A DNA stretch of 64,000 nt, taken from the NCBI GenBank assembly GCA_963976625.1, contig CAXBLA010000015.1, positions 1 to 64,000 on the forward strand, in the 5' to 3' direction. Made by a program: the position numbers and the translations under genes. Positions 1-8,717 of the stretch are shown here, piece after piece; position 1 is the first letter of the stretch; each line of letters opens with the position of its first letter. The stretch comes from UBA1924 sp963976625 (lineage in GTDB: Bacteria; Planctomycetota; Phycisphaerae; Phycisphaerales; UBA1924). The notes under the pieces are model-generated. The model worked only from the letters and a program-made list of their open reading frames with translations. It had not been told where the DNA came from and did no database searches.

Positions 1-747
1 CAGGCGGGCCGCCAGCCCGACCCCCCACTCACGGAAGCCGAACCCCGCCCCCGTAAACGGGATCAGCTGCGCAATCTGCGAAGCCGCCGTGATCAGCGCG
101 ATCCCGACCGGGCTGATCGACACCCCGAGCATCGCGAACGCCCCCGCATAGCGGATCGCCCACACCAAGACATCAGCGTACCGATACACCATGCCCAAAC
201 ACAAGAACCCCAATCGCGGCGAACGCATGAACGCAATCGCCGACAGCACAATCAGCACCCCCAGCGGGATCAGCAGCACCAGCACCAGCGACCAGATCGA
301 GATCTCCACCGGCACCAGCAGCATCAGCCCAAGGATCACCGCGTTGGCCACCCCCGCGAGCACCACCGACCAGACACTCGCCTCGACCGAGTCGCGCACG
401 CGGATTTTGTTCACCTTCGCGTGGTACCCGATGCGCCCGACGAGCCCCGGACGCATCGGCAAGTGATTAAGCAGCCACGCGCTCCCGACGAGCATCAGCA
501 TCTCGCCTGACCCGACCTGTCCGTGGCGACGCATCAACGCGTGCAGGCACAAGCCCACGCACACCCAGTTGGCGATCGGCCCGAGCACTACGACCAAGAT
601 CGACCACAGCGGGGCCGACGCGATCTGATCGCGGAACTCTCGGAGTTGCTCAGGATCCGCGAACAAGTACACACCCGCGAGCACCAGCAACACGAGACCG
701 ACGACAAAGGTCAGCCGACCGCGTTTGCGTTTGCCCGGTTCACTCAT
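1..747 (-). CDS. YbhN / lysylphosphatidylglycerol synthase-type flippase-like membrane protein (3' part missing, cut by left edge)
   Basis: The reading frame opens at ATG 747 and stays open to base 1, so the C-terminus lies outside the window; 249 codons are visible. The product begins MSEPGKRKRGRLTF and has at least five hydrophobic segments. A late IPFTGAGFGFREWGVG stretch resembles the conserved G-x-x-E motif of the UPF0104/YbhN (LPG_synthase_TM) family of integral membrane proteins linked to lipid transfer or flipping. Its ATG overlaps the stop of the upstream TPR gene (ATGA), so the two are translationally coupled. Family assignment is by motif; the substrate cannot be inferred. Confidence 0.75.
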   Translation of the reverse strand, partial: MSEPGKRKRGRLTFVVGLVLLVLAGVYLFADPEQLREFRDQIASAPLWSILVVVLGPIANWVCVGLCLHALMRRHGQVGSGEMLMLVGSAWLLNHLPMRPGLVGRIGYHAKVNKIRVRDSVEASVWSVVLAGVANAVILGLMLLVPVEISIWSLVLVLLIPLGVLIVLSAIAFMRSPRLGFLCLGMVYRYADVLVWAIRYAGAFAMLGVSISPVGIALITAASQIAQLIPFTGAGFGFREWGVGLAARL

Positions 748-3401
748 TCAAAGTTCGCCTTGATCGGGATCATCGCATCGACCCCCGGCCCAACCGTGCC
801 GATCGTCGGGATCGAGGACTCGAGCCGAGCGCGGATAATGTTCGCGATCGTGGTCAATCGCTCGTCGTGGGCCTGGTCGAGCACATCGAAGATCGGCGAC
901 TCCGCATCGTCGGTGCGCGTGAGCAAAGCACACGCGAACACTTCAGTATCTACGCGCGAGTTGATCAACGCATCGGACACGATCAGGCTCGCGACATGAT
1001 CGTCAAAGGCGATCATCGCCGGCACCTGATGGCGCTGCGGGAGCTGCAAGATCATGCGGGCCCGCTCATCGCTCTGGGCATTGGTATAGAGCTCCATGAG
1101 CGCATTGATCACCGTGGCTTGCTCGTGCTCATCGAAGGCCGTGCCCTGCTTGGGCAGCGCCAACCGAGCCGCGCACGCGAGCACCGCCCGATTGCGGGCC
1201 GCCCCGTCCGTGCTGGCGAGCTGCTGGGCAATCTCATCGGCGGCGTAGCCATACTCCGCGAGGTGCACACGCTGGATCAGCTTGGACTCAGCCGTGAGCC
1301 CCAGCGGCGAGTTGATCAGCCCGCCGTTGGCCGCGTCTATATCCGAACTGATCTGCCCAAGGATGGTGTCCGAGAATCGGGGGCGAAAACCTTGGAGCAC
1401 GCGGTACCGCTGCTGGTAGGTCGCGAAGCACTGATTATCGAGGAGCCACTGCGTCTGCGGCGAATCGGCCTTGACCTCGACAACCATCTCTTCGAGGGGC
1501 ATCAGCCGGAGCCGATTGCTCATGCTCACGACCTTGGGGCGTTTTTGTCCTTGAAACCCCGTCGACTGCGTGCCCAGATCCCCCGCGATGAGAAACCGAG
1601 CGTCCAATGGTTGCGAGGGACCAACCGCCAGGGGGATCGGTGCCAAGTTCTTCATCCGGACCTTGATCATTGGCTGCTCGTCCGCCTCGACTCGCAGATC
1701 AGACGAAACAGCATCAAGGAAGATAAAGCTCGTCGGACGATGAATCATCTGATCGAGCCAGTTCGGTACCGATTGCTCGGCCTTGATGAGCTGACGCCCC
1801 ACAGAGGTAAGCGTCTGATCTCCCAGCCCCATATTGACCAGGCGGGACTGGGCGAAGGCCCCGTAGGCGTTAAGCCCCTGACTCAGCGCAAGCTTTTGAT
1901 ACATCGTCACGGCCTGCTCGGTGCGTCCCTGCTTCTCGTGCACCAACGCCGAGAGCAGCTCGAGCACCGCTGACGGCGGACGATTCTTCACATCCTCGAG
2001 CATCTCGTCATACCGACCCTCGGCGAAGAGCGCCATGGGCTCGAGTGTCTCAAAGTAGGCTTTGAGCTGCGGGACCATCTGTATGAACTGGTTCATGTCC
2101 CGGCGAACCAAGTCGAGCTCAACCCCCGAGATCGCACGCATCACCTGCTGGTCGGTATACAGCCCGATGAGCCGGGTCACCAACGCCCTGCTATCGGCCC
2201 CTCGCCGTCCCATCGCTTCGCGGACCACTTCCGCGTTCTTCCTCACAGACAAGTTGATGTCAGCGAGCACACTCTTGGTCAGCTCCTCATCACCCAGGTT
2301 GTACGACGCGAGCAGACGCAGCTTGTCGACCCCCAGATCGTACAGGATATCCTCTGGTTTGAGCAGATCATCGGTCGGTAGCTGCGCTTCAATGTACGCA
2401 TCAAGGCGTGACTGCGCCTCGGCTCGCCGACCATAGAGCACATCGTTGAGTTCCTTAAGCATCTTCTCCGGGCCATCAACCTGCCAGTCGAGCGCGATGC
2501 GCACCTCGGTGATCGACGCGGGCGCACGCCCGGTATCGAGCGTGTAGAGATCGATCGAGTTCTTCAAGAACCGACGCGCCGATGTGTACGCCCCCTGCCC
2601 CGCGAGCACCTGCGCGATCGTCAGATGCACATTGGGATCCAGTGGGTCGGCATACAGCAGCCTGAGCTGGTAGTTGAAGATCAGCATCGAATCCCTCGAG
2701 CCCTCGGTGTACACCTGGGCCGCCAACGAAGCAGCGGGCTTGTTCGAGATATCAAGCGTGGTCGCCTGACGCAGGCGATCATCGAACCCGTTCATATTCC
2801 CCTGCTCGCGCTCAAGCAGCGCCGCATCGAGCGCCAACCGTGAACGCACCGAGGCATCAAGCGACTTGCCCTTGGGCCCCAAAAAACGCTCGTAGAGCTT
2901 GAGCCGACCATCAAGCGTCTGCTGGTTGTTGATCACCGAGCTCACCAGACGCAGCTGGGCCACCGTGTCCTTTGGATCGAGCTGGATCACACGCCGGGTG
3001 GCTTCGAGCATCGAATCGATATCGCCCGCAGACCACGCGGCTTCGACCTGCGCCCGTGGCAGCTCGGGGTTCTGCGGATCCATCTCCGAGGCAATCGACA
3101 ACAACACCGCCGCGAGCTGATAATCGGCGGCCGTCGGGCTCGGACGCAATCCCAGATCAAGCAATGCCATGCGCGAGAAGTACCCGGCGAGCGTCGGATC
3201 AACCCGGATATCCGCTTGATCCGTATCAGCCCCGGCGGCCGGTTGGTTTATTGAATGGCTTGCTGTCGCAGTCTCCAACGCAGTCTGGTTCAGGGCCCCG
3301 CCCATCGCCAGCCCGCTCATGCAGATCAGGGCGCACATCGCGCTGCCAATGCCTCGTCGGCTCGCGCGCGGGTTCGTCTGAGAGATTCGTGTGTTGTTCA
3401 T
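744..3401 (-). CDS. large exported protein with TPR-like N-terminal half, function unknown
   Basis: This 885-residue product starts MNNTRISQTN. The start at 3401 is preferred over an in-frame ATG at 3452 because AGAGGA lies 11 nt upstream and a basic-then-hydrophobic signal peptide (IGSAMCALICMSGLAMG) then falls at the N-terminus. Residues from about 70 to 540 are alpha-helical with tetratricopeptide-like spacing (repeated A-x-x-x-Y/L patterns such as AVTMYQKLALSQGLNAYGAFAQSRL in two parts). The C-terminal third looks beta-rich and then helical. It lies between a small membrane protein and a YbhN-like protein in one leftward operon. I do not recognise a specific family; a periplasmic scaffolding role is only a guess. 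Confidence 0.75.
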   Translation of the reverse strand: MNNTRISQTNPRASRRGIGSAMCALICMSGLAMGGALNQTALETATASHSINQPAAGADTDQADIRVDPTLAGYFSRMALLDLGLRPSPTAADYQLAAVLLSIASEMDPQNPELPRAQVEAAWSAGDIDSMLEATRRVIQLDPKDTVAQLRLVSSVINNQQTLDGRLKLYERFLGPKGKSLDASVRSRLALDAALLEREQGNMNGFDDRLRQATTLDISNKPAASLAAQVYTEGSRDSMLIFNYQLRLLYADPLDPNVHLTIAQVLAGQGAYTSARRFLKNSIDLYTLDTGRAPASITEVRIALDWQVDGPEKMLKELNDVLYGRRAEAQSRLDAYIEAQLPTDDLLKPEDILYDLGVDKLRLLASYNLGDEELTKSVLADINLSVRKNAEVVREAMGRRGADSRALVTRLIGLYTDQQVMRAISGVELDLVRRDMNQFIQMVPQLKAYFETLEPMALFAEGRYDEMLEDVKNRPPSAVLELLSALVHEKQGRTEQAVTMYQKLALSQGLNAYGAFAQSRLVNMGLGDQTLTSVGRQLIKAEQSVPNWLDQMIHRPTSFIFLDAVSSDLRVEADEQPMIKVRMKNLAPIPLAVGPSQPLDARFLIAGDLGTQSTGFQGQKRPKVVSMSNRLRLMPLEEMVVEVKADSPQTQWLLDNQCFATYQQRYRVLQGFRPRFSDTILGQISSDIDAANGGLINSPLGLTAESKLIQRVHLAEYGYAADEIAQQLASTDGAARNRAVLACAARLALPKQGTAFDEHEQATVINALMELYTNAQSDERARMILQLPQRHQVPAMIAFDDHVASLIVSDALINSRVDTEVFACALLTRTDDAESPIFDVLDQAHDERLTTIANIIRARLESSIPTIGTVGPGVDAMIPIKANFE

Positions 3402-3455
3402 ACGCCTGGTGATTCCTCTTCTGACTCGACCCATACCGCTCGACCCATTCAATGC

Positions 3456-3791
3456 TTATAGGCCCTGGTACCATCCTATGAACGATGCCACTGCAAGTAC
3501 GCCCGCCGAGCACAGAAAGATCGCCCCGAGCCCCCCCTCGATCCACCTGACCATCCGCTGATTCGCCCCCGGGAAGACCCGATCGGCGACGCAGAGCAGG
3601 AAGATCACCTGGGCCGCGCAGATTGCCGCGATTCCAGCGCTGATCGAAACCGTTGCCATCGCCCGCCCGCCGCCTACAAAGACCGCCTGAGGCTCGATGA
3701 TCATCCAGAGCCCGAGCACACCGAGCGCCAAGCTCCAGGGCAAGGCCGTGAGCATGACCAGGGCCACACTGAGCACCCGATGGGCGTCCAT
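3456..3791 (-). CDS. small integral membrane protein, function unknown
   Basis: The product is about 111 residues with three hydrophobic helices (VLSVALVMLTALPWSLALG; ISAGIAAICAAQVIFLLCV; GAIFLCSAGVLAVASFIGW). ATG 3791 is taken as the start so that the first helix is N-terminal. GAGAGG is very close upstream, and an in-frame GTG at 3848 would give 130 residues, so the start is uncertain. It is the first gene of a leftward operon with the TPR-like protein and the flippase-like protein. A TATGAT -10-like hexamer lies at 3872-3877 and an array of GTTC/GAAC elements lies further upstream. No family recognised. Confidence 0.6.
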   Translation of the reverse strand: MDAHRVLSVALVMLTALPWSLALGVLGLWMIIEPQAVFVGGGRAMATVSISAGIAAICAAQVIFLLCVADRVFPGANQRMVRWIEGGLGAIFLCSAGVLAVASFIGWYQGL

Positions 3792-3908
3792 ACCTCTCTG
3801 ATTGGAAGCGAACTCGTGCTGAGCCAAAGAAAAACTCCAAAGCCGCACTCTTCATGGCGGCATTGGAGCTCATCATACTGTATTTCGGAGCCGATCACAG
3901 AGAGCGAC

Positions 3909-3959
3909 CTGTTCGAGCCCAGAGTTCAAACCCTGTTCTAACACTGTTCGAACCCAGAG
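3909..3959 (-). promoter_or_regulatory. array of four GAAC/GTTC elements, candidate operator upstream of the small membrane protein operon
   Basis: GTTC occurs on the plus strand at 3911, 3924, 3935 and 3946. The last three are spaced exactly 11 bp apart (GTTC-N7-GTTC twice, overlapping). The same stretch holds a near-perfect 16-bp direct repeat, CTGTTCGAGCCCAGAG at 3909 and CTGTTCGAACCCAGAG at 3944. GTTC-N7-GTTC is the LexA box of Alphaproteobacteria; whether it means the same in this organism is unknown. It lies between the end of rho and the 3456-3791 gene, upstream of a TATGAT hexamer for the latter. Confidence 0.35.
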
Positions 3960-3967
3960 CGTGCTGC

Positions 3968-5938
3968 TTAGCCCAGCGCCATCGCAATGAGGAACTCGGC
4001 GTTGGTCTTGTGCTTGCCGAGTCGGCTCTTAAGCAACTCCATCGCCTCAACCACATTCATGTCCGCCAGCACCTTGCGCAGGCGGTAGACCAGCTCGAGT
4101 TCTTTCGGGTCCATGAGCAGCTCTTCACGCCGCGTGCCCGAAGCCGCCACATCGATCGCGGGGTAGATCCGCTTCTCGACCAATCGGCGGTCCAGGTGCA
4201 GCTCGGAGTTGCCCGTGCCCTTGAACTCTTCGAAGATCACCTCGTCCATCTTCGAGCCCGTGTCGGTCAACGCGGTGCCGATGATGGTCAGCGAGCCGCC
4301 GCGTTCGATCGCGCGGGCCGCGCCGAAGAACTTCTTGGGACGCTGGAGCGCGTTGGAATCCAAACCACCAGACATGATCTTGCCCGAGTGCGGGATGTCA
4401 TTGTTGTACGCGCGGGCCAACCGGGTGATCGAATCGAGCAGGATGACGACATCGTCGCCGAACTCGACCATCCGCCGTGCTTTCTCGATCACCATCTCGG
4501 CGACCGCGACATGGCGCCCCGACTGCTCATCGAATGTACTCGCCACAACCTCGACATCCTTGCCGACATTGCGTTTGAAGTCCGTCACTTCTTCGGGGCG
4601 CTCATCAACAAGGAGCACGAAGATCTTTGCGTCCGGATAGTTCGTATGGATCGCGGAAGTGATCTTCTGCATCAGCACCGTTTTACCTGTTCTCGGCGGC
4701 GCGACGATCAACGCCCGCTGCCCCATCCCGATCGGCGAGACCAGGTCCATGATCCGCATCTCGATGTTCTCGGGGGTCGTCTCCAGGAGCAATCGCTTAT
4801 CCGGGTGCATCGGGACCATGTCCTCGAAGTTGACCAGCTCGTGCACCTTCTCGGGGTCCTGCCCGTTGATCTTGTCCACCTTGAGGAGCGCGAAGTAGCG
4901 TTCCGATTCCTTGGGCGGGCGGACCGCACCGCGGATGTTCATCCCCCGGCGGAGCCCAAACCTGCGGATCTGGCTCGGCGAGACATAAATATCATCGGGC
5001 CCGGGCAGGGAGCTCATCTCCGGGCTGCGGAGGAACCCGAACCCGTCGGACATGATCTGCAGCGTGCCGTCGCCGAACATAATCCCCTGCTTGGCCGCGC
5101 GGGCCTTGAGGATCTTAAAAATCAGATCCTGCTTGGGCAGCTTGTGGAACTCCTCGAGACCTTCCTTGTCAGCGATCGCGTTGATCTCGTCGTGATCCAT
5201 CCGCTGGAGATCCGAGATCGTCAGCCCGTCGTCCTCGATCTTCCCACCCGCAGCCGCCACGATCCGCTCGAGTTCCTCGGCTTCGCGTTCGAGCTGCTCG
5301 TCGGTGGGCAAGGTGCCGGCCGGATACTGATTTGAAGTCTGGCGCGAGCGCTTGTTGTTGCCTCGCCCTGTAGCGTTGTTCTGGTTGTTGTTCGAGCCCG
5401 ACGATGATCGACGCTTCTTGTTGCCCCGTGTGCGTCGGCGACCGTCGCCGTCGTTTCCATCGGACTGATTGTCCTTGGCCTGGCTGTCTTTCGCGTCATG
5501 ATCTTTGTTCGAACTCTTGCTGCTCATGTGTGCTCCGCTGTTGGATGCATTGGCGTTGCGCCCTGATCGTGATCGACGCCCCTCGCGGGCAGGCTCACCG
5601 CTTGGCTCACTCTTGCTCACGCTCGGTGTCTCACTTGTTGGGGTCGGGATGTGGGCATTACCCGATTTGGACACCAGCTTCTTGGGCGGGGTCTTGGTCG
5701 GGGCGAGCTTGCCCTCGGCCTTGGCCCGCAGCTTGGCCATCGCTTTGGACTCGGGCTTCTTCTCTGTCTTTGCAGACGCCTTGGGGGTCGGCTTGGATTC
5801 AGACACCGCGGCCTGCTTCTTGGTCGCCGCCTTCTTGGTGGTGGCCGAGGCCTTCTTCTTGGTGGTCTTCTTCGTGGTTTTTTTGGCTGGCGCCGCTTCT
5901 GAAGCAGCGTTCTCAGCAACCGTGGTCGACTTGGCCAT
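3968..5938 (-). CDS. rho: transcription termination factor Rho with long N-terminal extension
   Basis: This is a 656-residue Rho, against about 420 in Escherichia coli. The core shows the Rho N-domain (about 240-285), the cold-shock RNA-binding domain (DGFGFLRSPE, about 290-355), Walker A PPRTGKTVL (about 410), Walker B DDVVILLDSITRLARAYN and the C-terminal LGKHKTNAEFLI signature. Residues 1 to about 230 are a low-complexity extension: Lys/Ala/Thr-rich first, then Ser/Asn/Arg/Gly-rich. AAGGA lies 9 nt before the ATG. Extensions of this type are known in Rho of several high-GC and Bacteroidota lineages, where they change RNA binding or promote condensates. Rho releases stalled or untranslated transcripts using ATP. 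Confidence 0.97.
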   Translation of the reverse strand: MAKSTTVAENAASEAAPAKKTTKKTTKKKASATTKKAATKKQAAVSESKPTPKASAKTEKKPESKAMAKLRAKAEGKLAPTKTPPKKLVSKSGNAHIPTPTSETPSVSKSEPSGEPAREGRRSRSGRNANASNSGAHMSSKSSNKDHDAKDSQAKDNQSDGNDGDGRRRTRGNKKRRSSSGSNNNQNNATGRGNNKRSRQTSNQYPAGTLPTDEQLEREAEELERIVAAAGGKIEDDGLTISDLQRMDHDEINAIADKEGLEEFHKLPKQDLIFKILKARAAKQGIMFGDGTLQIMSDGFGFLRSPEMSSLPGPDDIYVSPSQIRRFGLRRGMNIRGAVRPPKESERYFALLKVDKINGQDPEKVHELVNFEDMVPMHPDKRLLLETTPENIEMRIMDLVSPIGMGQRALIVAPPRTGKTVLMQKITSAIHTNYPDAKIFVLLVDERPEEVTDFKRNVGKDVEVVASTFDEQSGRHVAVAEMVIEKARRMVEFGDDVVILLDSITRLARAYNNDIPHSGKIMSGGLDSNALQRPKKFFGAARAIERGGSLTIIGTALTDTGSKMDEVIFEEFKGTGNSELHLDRRLVEKRIYPAIDVAASGTRREELLMDPKELELVYRLRKVLADMNVVEAMELLKSRLGKHKTNAEFLIAMALG

Positions 5939-6270
5939 GTGCTCGGGTCCTTGTGGTTGGGGGGCTCGCCGATACGCGGGCGAGGGCTCAACGCGTCGTA
6001 TCTATCTCTTGTGATCGCTCTCTTGTGAGGGGGTCCCGCCCTGGTTTTTCGGTATAGATAGCGGGATTGGAATGCCGATCAGCTACGGATCTGCATAGGG
6101 TCTGCGGAAGTCGCAGGGGTGGTTCTCTTGGATCAAACCTGTGAAACCATGTTGACCCATGACGAGAAAGTCGTCATCTGTGAATCATCAACTGTTGCTC
6201 AGCGCTTGCCAAACTCAAGGCAATGCCGGGTACCAACTCGTAAAGATATATCAATGAGCGATGAATCGGA
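5939..6270. other. 332-bp intergenic region between coaE fusion gene and rho
   Basis: No gene was found here. On the minus strand it is the leader and promoter region of rho: two CACAAGAGA copies lie 14 nt apart near 6013-6037, with a TATACC hexamer next to them at about 6050-6055. Further upstream, at 6151-6192, there is a nested stem: GTTGA/TCAAC outside and ATGACGA/TCGTCAT (6159-6165 with 6171-6177) inside, enclosing GAAAG. It has no T-run, so it is not a standard intrinsic terminator. A long leader for rho would fit known rho autoregulation, but nothing here proves it. Confidence 0.4.
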
Positions 6271-7482
6271 TCAGGCATCTGAGTGTCGGCTTTGCAGATC
6301 CCTGCGGATCGAAGCGAGCACCCGTGCCACCCGGCCTTGGAGTTCATCGGGTAAGCCATCATTGGCTACCGTATAATCGGATCGTTTTTGCTTTTGTTCA
6401 AGCCCCAGCTGCGCTTTTTCTCGTTTCTCGAGCTCTTCGCGGCTCCAGCCCCGCGTCGATTCCACCCGCGAAACCCGCGTTTCCAGCGGCGTATCCACGA
6501 AAACCACCGCATCACACTCCGCATCCACCCCAGCCTCAAACAAGAGCGGAGCGTCGAGAATCACCCCCTGGGCACCCTCACGGATCGCCCGCTCGACCAC
6601 CGATCGACGCAGATCGTGCACCATCGGATGGATCAAGCCCTCAAGCCGACGCCGGTCGAATGGCTGCTCAAACACGATCCGGGCGACCTTTTTGCGATCA
6701 ACCCCGCCGTCGTCCGCGCCGCCCTTGATCAAAATCTCACGCCCCCACCACTCGACGAGCTGCGCGATCACCTGTGGATCACGCATGATCTCCCGCACGC
6801 TCTGATCAGAATCGCTCACGACGCACCCCAGACGCTCAAACGCACCCGCAACCGTGGACTTGCCCGATCCGATCCCGCCCACGATACCAATCACTGGGGT
6901 CACCGTTGCCCTCGTTTCTGATAAATGGTCATCCGTCTGTACTGACTGCACCCGACGAACCCCCGCACTCACCCGCTCAACCTGCTCGCGGATCTGATCG
7001 AGCACCCGCTGGGGATGCTCCATCCCGCGCCAGACCAGATCGACCGACCCCGTCCCGGCGCTCGTAATCCCCAGCGAACCAATGCCCATGAGGCGTTCGG
7101 GCAGCGGACGGACCATCATCGTGTGCTGGACTCTTCTCAGCGGGATATCCACCCGCACGGTTCTGAGTATACCAAACCGGGCGATGATCCGGGCATCGGT
7201 CAAAATATGCCTGCGGACGGCCCAATCGATCAACCCCAGCACAAAGCGCACCCCGACGACCAGCAGGACAAGATTCGACGCCCCCACCACCATCGGCTGG
7301 CCGAACCCGATCCCCACCCAGCGCATCGCGCCCCAGAGGAGCACACCCCCAAGTATCCACCCCCACATCTGGGTGAACACAAACGCAATGTGAGGGCGAT
7401 CATCGATCAGCACGCGCTCGCCTACAGGCACCACCCCCTCATAGGGGTTCGTATGCAAAGATGGTGGGTGATCGATGGGCAT
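6271..7482 (-). CDS. coaE: PH-domain (bPH2/DUF304) membrane protein fused to dephospho-CoA kinase
   Basis: One uninterrupted frame of 403 residues carries two modules. Residues 1 to about 165 contain two hydrophobic helices (FVFTQMWGWILGGVLLWG; VLLVVGVRFVLGLIDWAV) followed by the beta-rich bacterial PH region (ARFGILRTVRVDIPLRRVQ). From about residue 197 comes dephospho-CoA kinase: P-loop GIVGGIGSGKST, then SDSDQ, HPMVHDLRR and LDAPLLFEAG. The kinase phosphorylates dephospho-CoA in the last step of CoA synthesis. ATG 7482 is chosen because TATAAT lies exactly 6 nt upstream. An in-frame GTG at 6903 with GAGGG before it could start a free-standing kinase. CoaE is normally a soluble protein of about 200 residues, so the fusion is unusual. 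Confidence 0.88.
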   Translation of the reverse strand: MPIDHPPSLHTNPYEGVVPVGERVLIDDRPHIAFVFTQMWGWILGGVLLWGAMRWVGIGFGQPMVVGASNLVLLVVGVRFVLGLIDWAVRRHILTDARIIARFGILRTVRVDIPLRRVQHTMMVRPLPERLMGIGSLGITSAGTGSVDLVWRGMEHPQRVLDQIREQVERVSAGVRRVQSVQTDDHLSETRATVTPVIGIVGGIGSGKSTVAGAFERLGCVVSDSDQSVREIMRDPQVIAQLVEWWGREILIKGGADDGGVDRKKVARIVFEQPFDRRRLEGLIHPMVHDLRRSVVERAIREGAQGVILDAPLLFEAGVDAECDAVVFVDTPLETRVSRVESTRGWSREELEKREKAQLGLEQKQKRSDYTVANDGLPDELQGRVARVLASIRRDLQSRHSDA

Positions 7483-7488
7483 GGACCA

Positions 7489-7494
7489 ATTATA
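7489..7494 (-). promoter_or_regulatory. -10 element (TATAAT) directly before the PH-CoaE start
   Basis: A perfect TATAAT on the minus strand is separated from ATG 7482 by 6 nt, the usual distance to a transcription start. The mRNA would then begin at or next to the start codon and be leaderless. No ribosome-binding site precedes this ATG. No convincing -35 hexamer was seen. Confidence 0.5.
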
Positions 7495-7775
7495 TCGGCT
7501 CCACGCACGCACCCCCAGAATTTTCCCCGCCATCTACCGGCACCCAATGAAGCGGGCAGCCTCTCTATTTTAACATATATACCATAATCGTGAAATTTGA
7601 AAAATTCATTCTAACATCGCGCCATTTGTTGCTACGATCGAAACGCGTAGGGACAACCGGGCACCTTGCTCGGTTGCGCAACTCATCGGCTGCTGATACC
7701 GCACAGACACCCAAGAGCCAGCAAGCTCACGGGGGGCGGGCCATCAGCCGCAATGTATTCTTCAGAGGAGAGAGC

Positions 7776-8579
7776 ATGAACTCTAACCAAAAAATGGGCG
7801 CGATCATCGTCGCCCTCGCAACCACAGCGGGCATCGCATCCGCTGACCAAGTATTCTTCCAGGGCTTTGAATCCGACACCGTCGGCTGGGTCGATTATGG
7901 CGGCACCGTGACCGCTGTCGCTTCGGGCACCGGAGGCATCACTTCATTCACCGGCAGCCAGCACGCAATCGTTGATGGCGGGGCATACACCCAATTTGAT
8001 GGCTATCGTGACACATGGAGCGGTCCGATGACCGCCCGTGCATCGGTCTATCTTGACACAGCTTGGGCCGCCGGCGAGGGCTTTGAGTACACCGTCGCGG
8101 CGAGCAACCAAGATGGAAATCACCTCCGCGACTTCGTCTTCTCTGTCACCCAAGACACATCAACCGGAAACCTACTCGTTGGCGGCAGTAATAACACGAC
8201 GGGTAATGGGACTGCTAGCGAGAACATCGAAGGCACCATTACGAACCCGAGGAACCATTATACGGTTCTCGCATCTGGCTGGTTCACCCTCGAGCACGTG
8301 TTCCGCGACTTTGGCGACGGCTCACTCGCGGTTGATCTGAACCTCTACAACGAATCAGGCACCAAGGTCTTCACAGAAACCCGGCACAGTGCGGCAGATG
8401 TTTTTGCAGGGATCGTCGGCGGGAACCGCTACGGCTGGTTTGCATCCAACACCGTCACCGGCGGGATCGATGTCGACGATGTGAGCCTGACAATCGTGCC
8501 ACTGCCGCCTGCGATGCTCGCGGGAATGGGGATGCTCGCGGGCATCGCCGGCGTCCGCAAGGTCCGCCGAGGCAAATAA
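7776..8579 (+). CDS. secreted protein with VPLP-type PEP-CTERM-like sorting tail
   Basis: The product has 267 residues and starts MNSNQKMGAIIVALATTAG; GAGGAGAGAG sits just upstream of the ATG and the N-terminal signal peptide ends near SAD. The mature part is Gly/Thr/Asp-rich and beta-rich, beginning FFQGFESDTVGW. This resembles jelly-roll or carbohydrate-binding-like surface proteins, but no named domain is certain. The C-terminus has VPLPPAMLAG, a hydrophobic helix, then basic RKVRRGK: the tripartite signal handled by exosortase-type systems. It is transcribed alone and followed by a strong terminator. Confidence 0.8.
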   Translation: MNSNQKMGAIIVALATTAGIASADQVFFQGFESDTVGWVDYGGTVTAVASGTGGITSFTGSQHAIVDGGAYTQFDGYRDTWSGPMTARASVYLDTAWAAGEGFEYTVAASNQDGNHLRDFVFSVTQDTSTGNLLVGGSNNTTGNGTASENIEGTITNPRNHYTVLASGWFTLEHVFRDFGDGSLAVDLNLYNESGTKVFTETRHSAADVFAGIVGGNRYGWFASNTVTGGIDVDDVSLTIVPLPPAMLAGMGMLAGIAGVRKVRRGK

Positions 8580-8656
8580 TCTCTGCTTCAAAGTAGTGCA
8601 CTCTAAAACAAGGATGAGCACTCCATCCTGATCCACAACCTGACTCTCAGGGACAG

Positions 8657-8688
8657 CCGCCCGGGCAGCACGCTCGGGCGGTTTTTTT
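8657..8688 (+). terminator. intrinsic terminator of the PEP-CTERM gene
   Basis: CCGCCCG pairs with CGGGCGG around a short loop and is followed by seven T (8682-8688). It lies 77 nt after the stop of the preceding gene and before the convergent hpt. Confidence 0.85.
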
Positions 8689-8717
8689 GAGCCTTGTTTT
8701 TCTCGCCTACTTGTTGA

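Noticed and set aside
3854..5335. 493-residue open frame on the plus strand
   Set aside because: It lies entirely opposite rho and neighbouring sequence, its translation is low-complexity (His, Arg, Asp, Leu) and it has no family features. It is an antisense artefact of GC-rich codon use.
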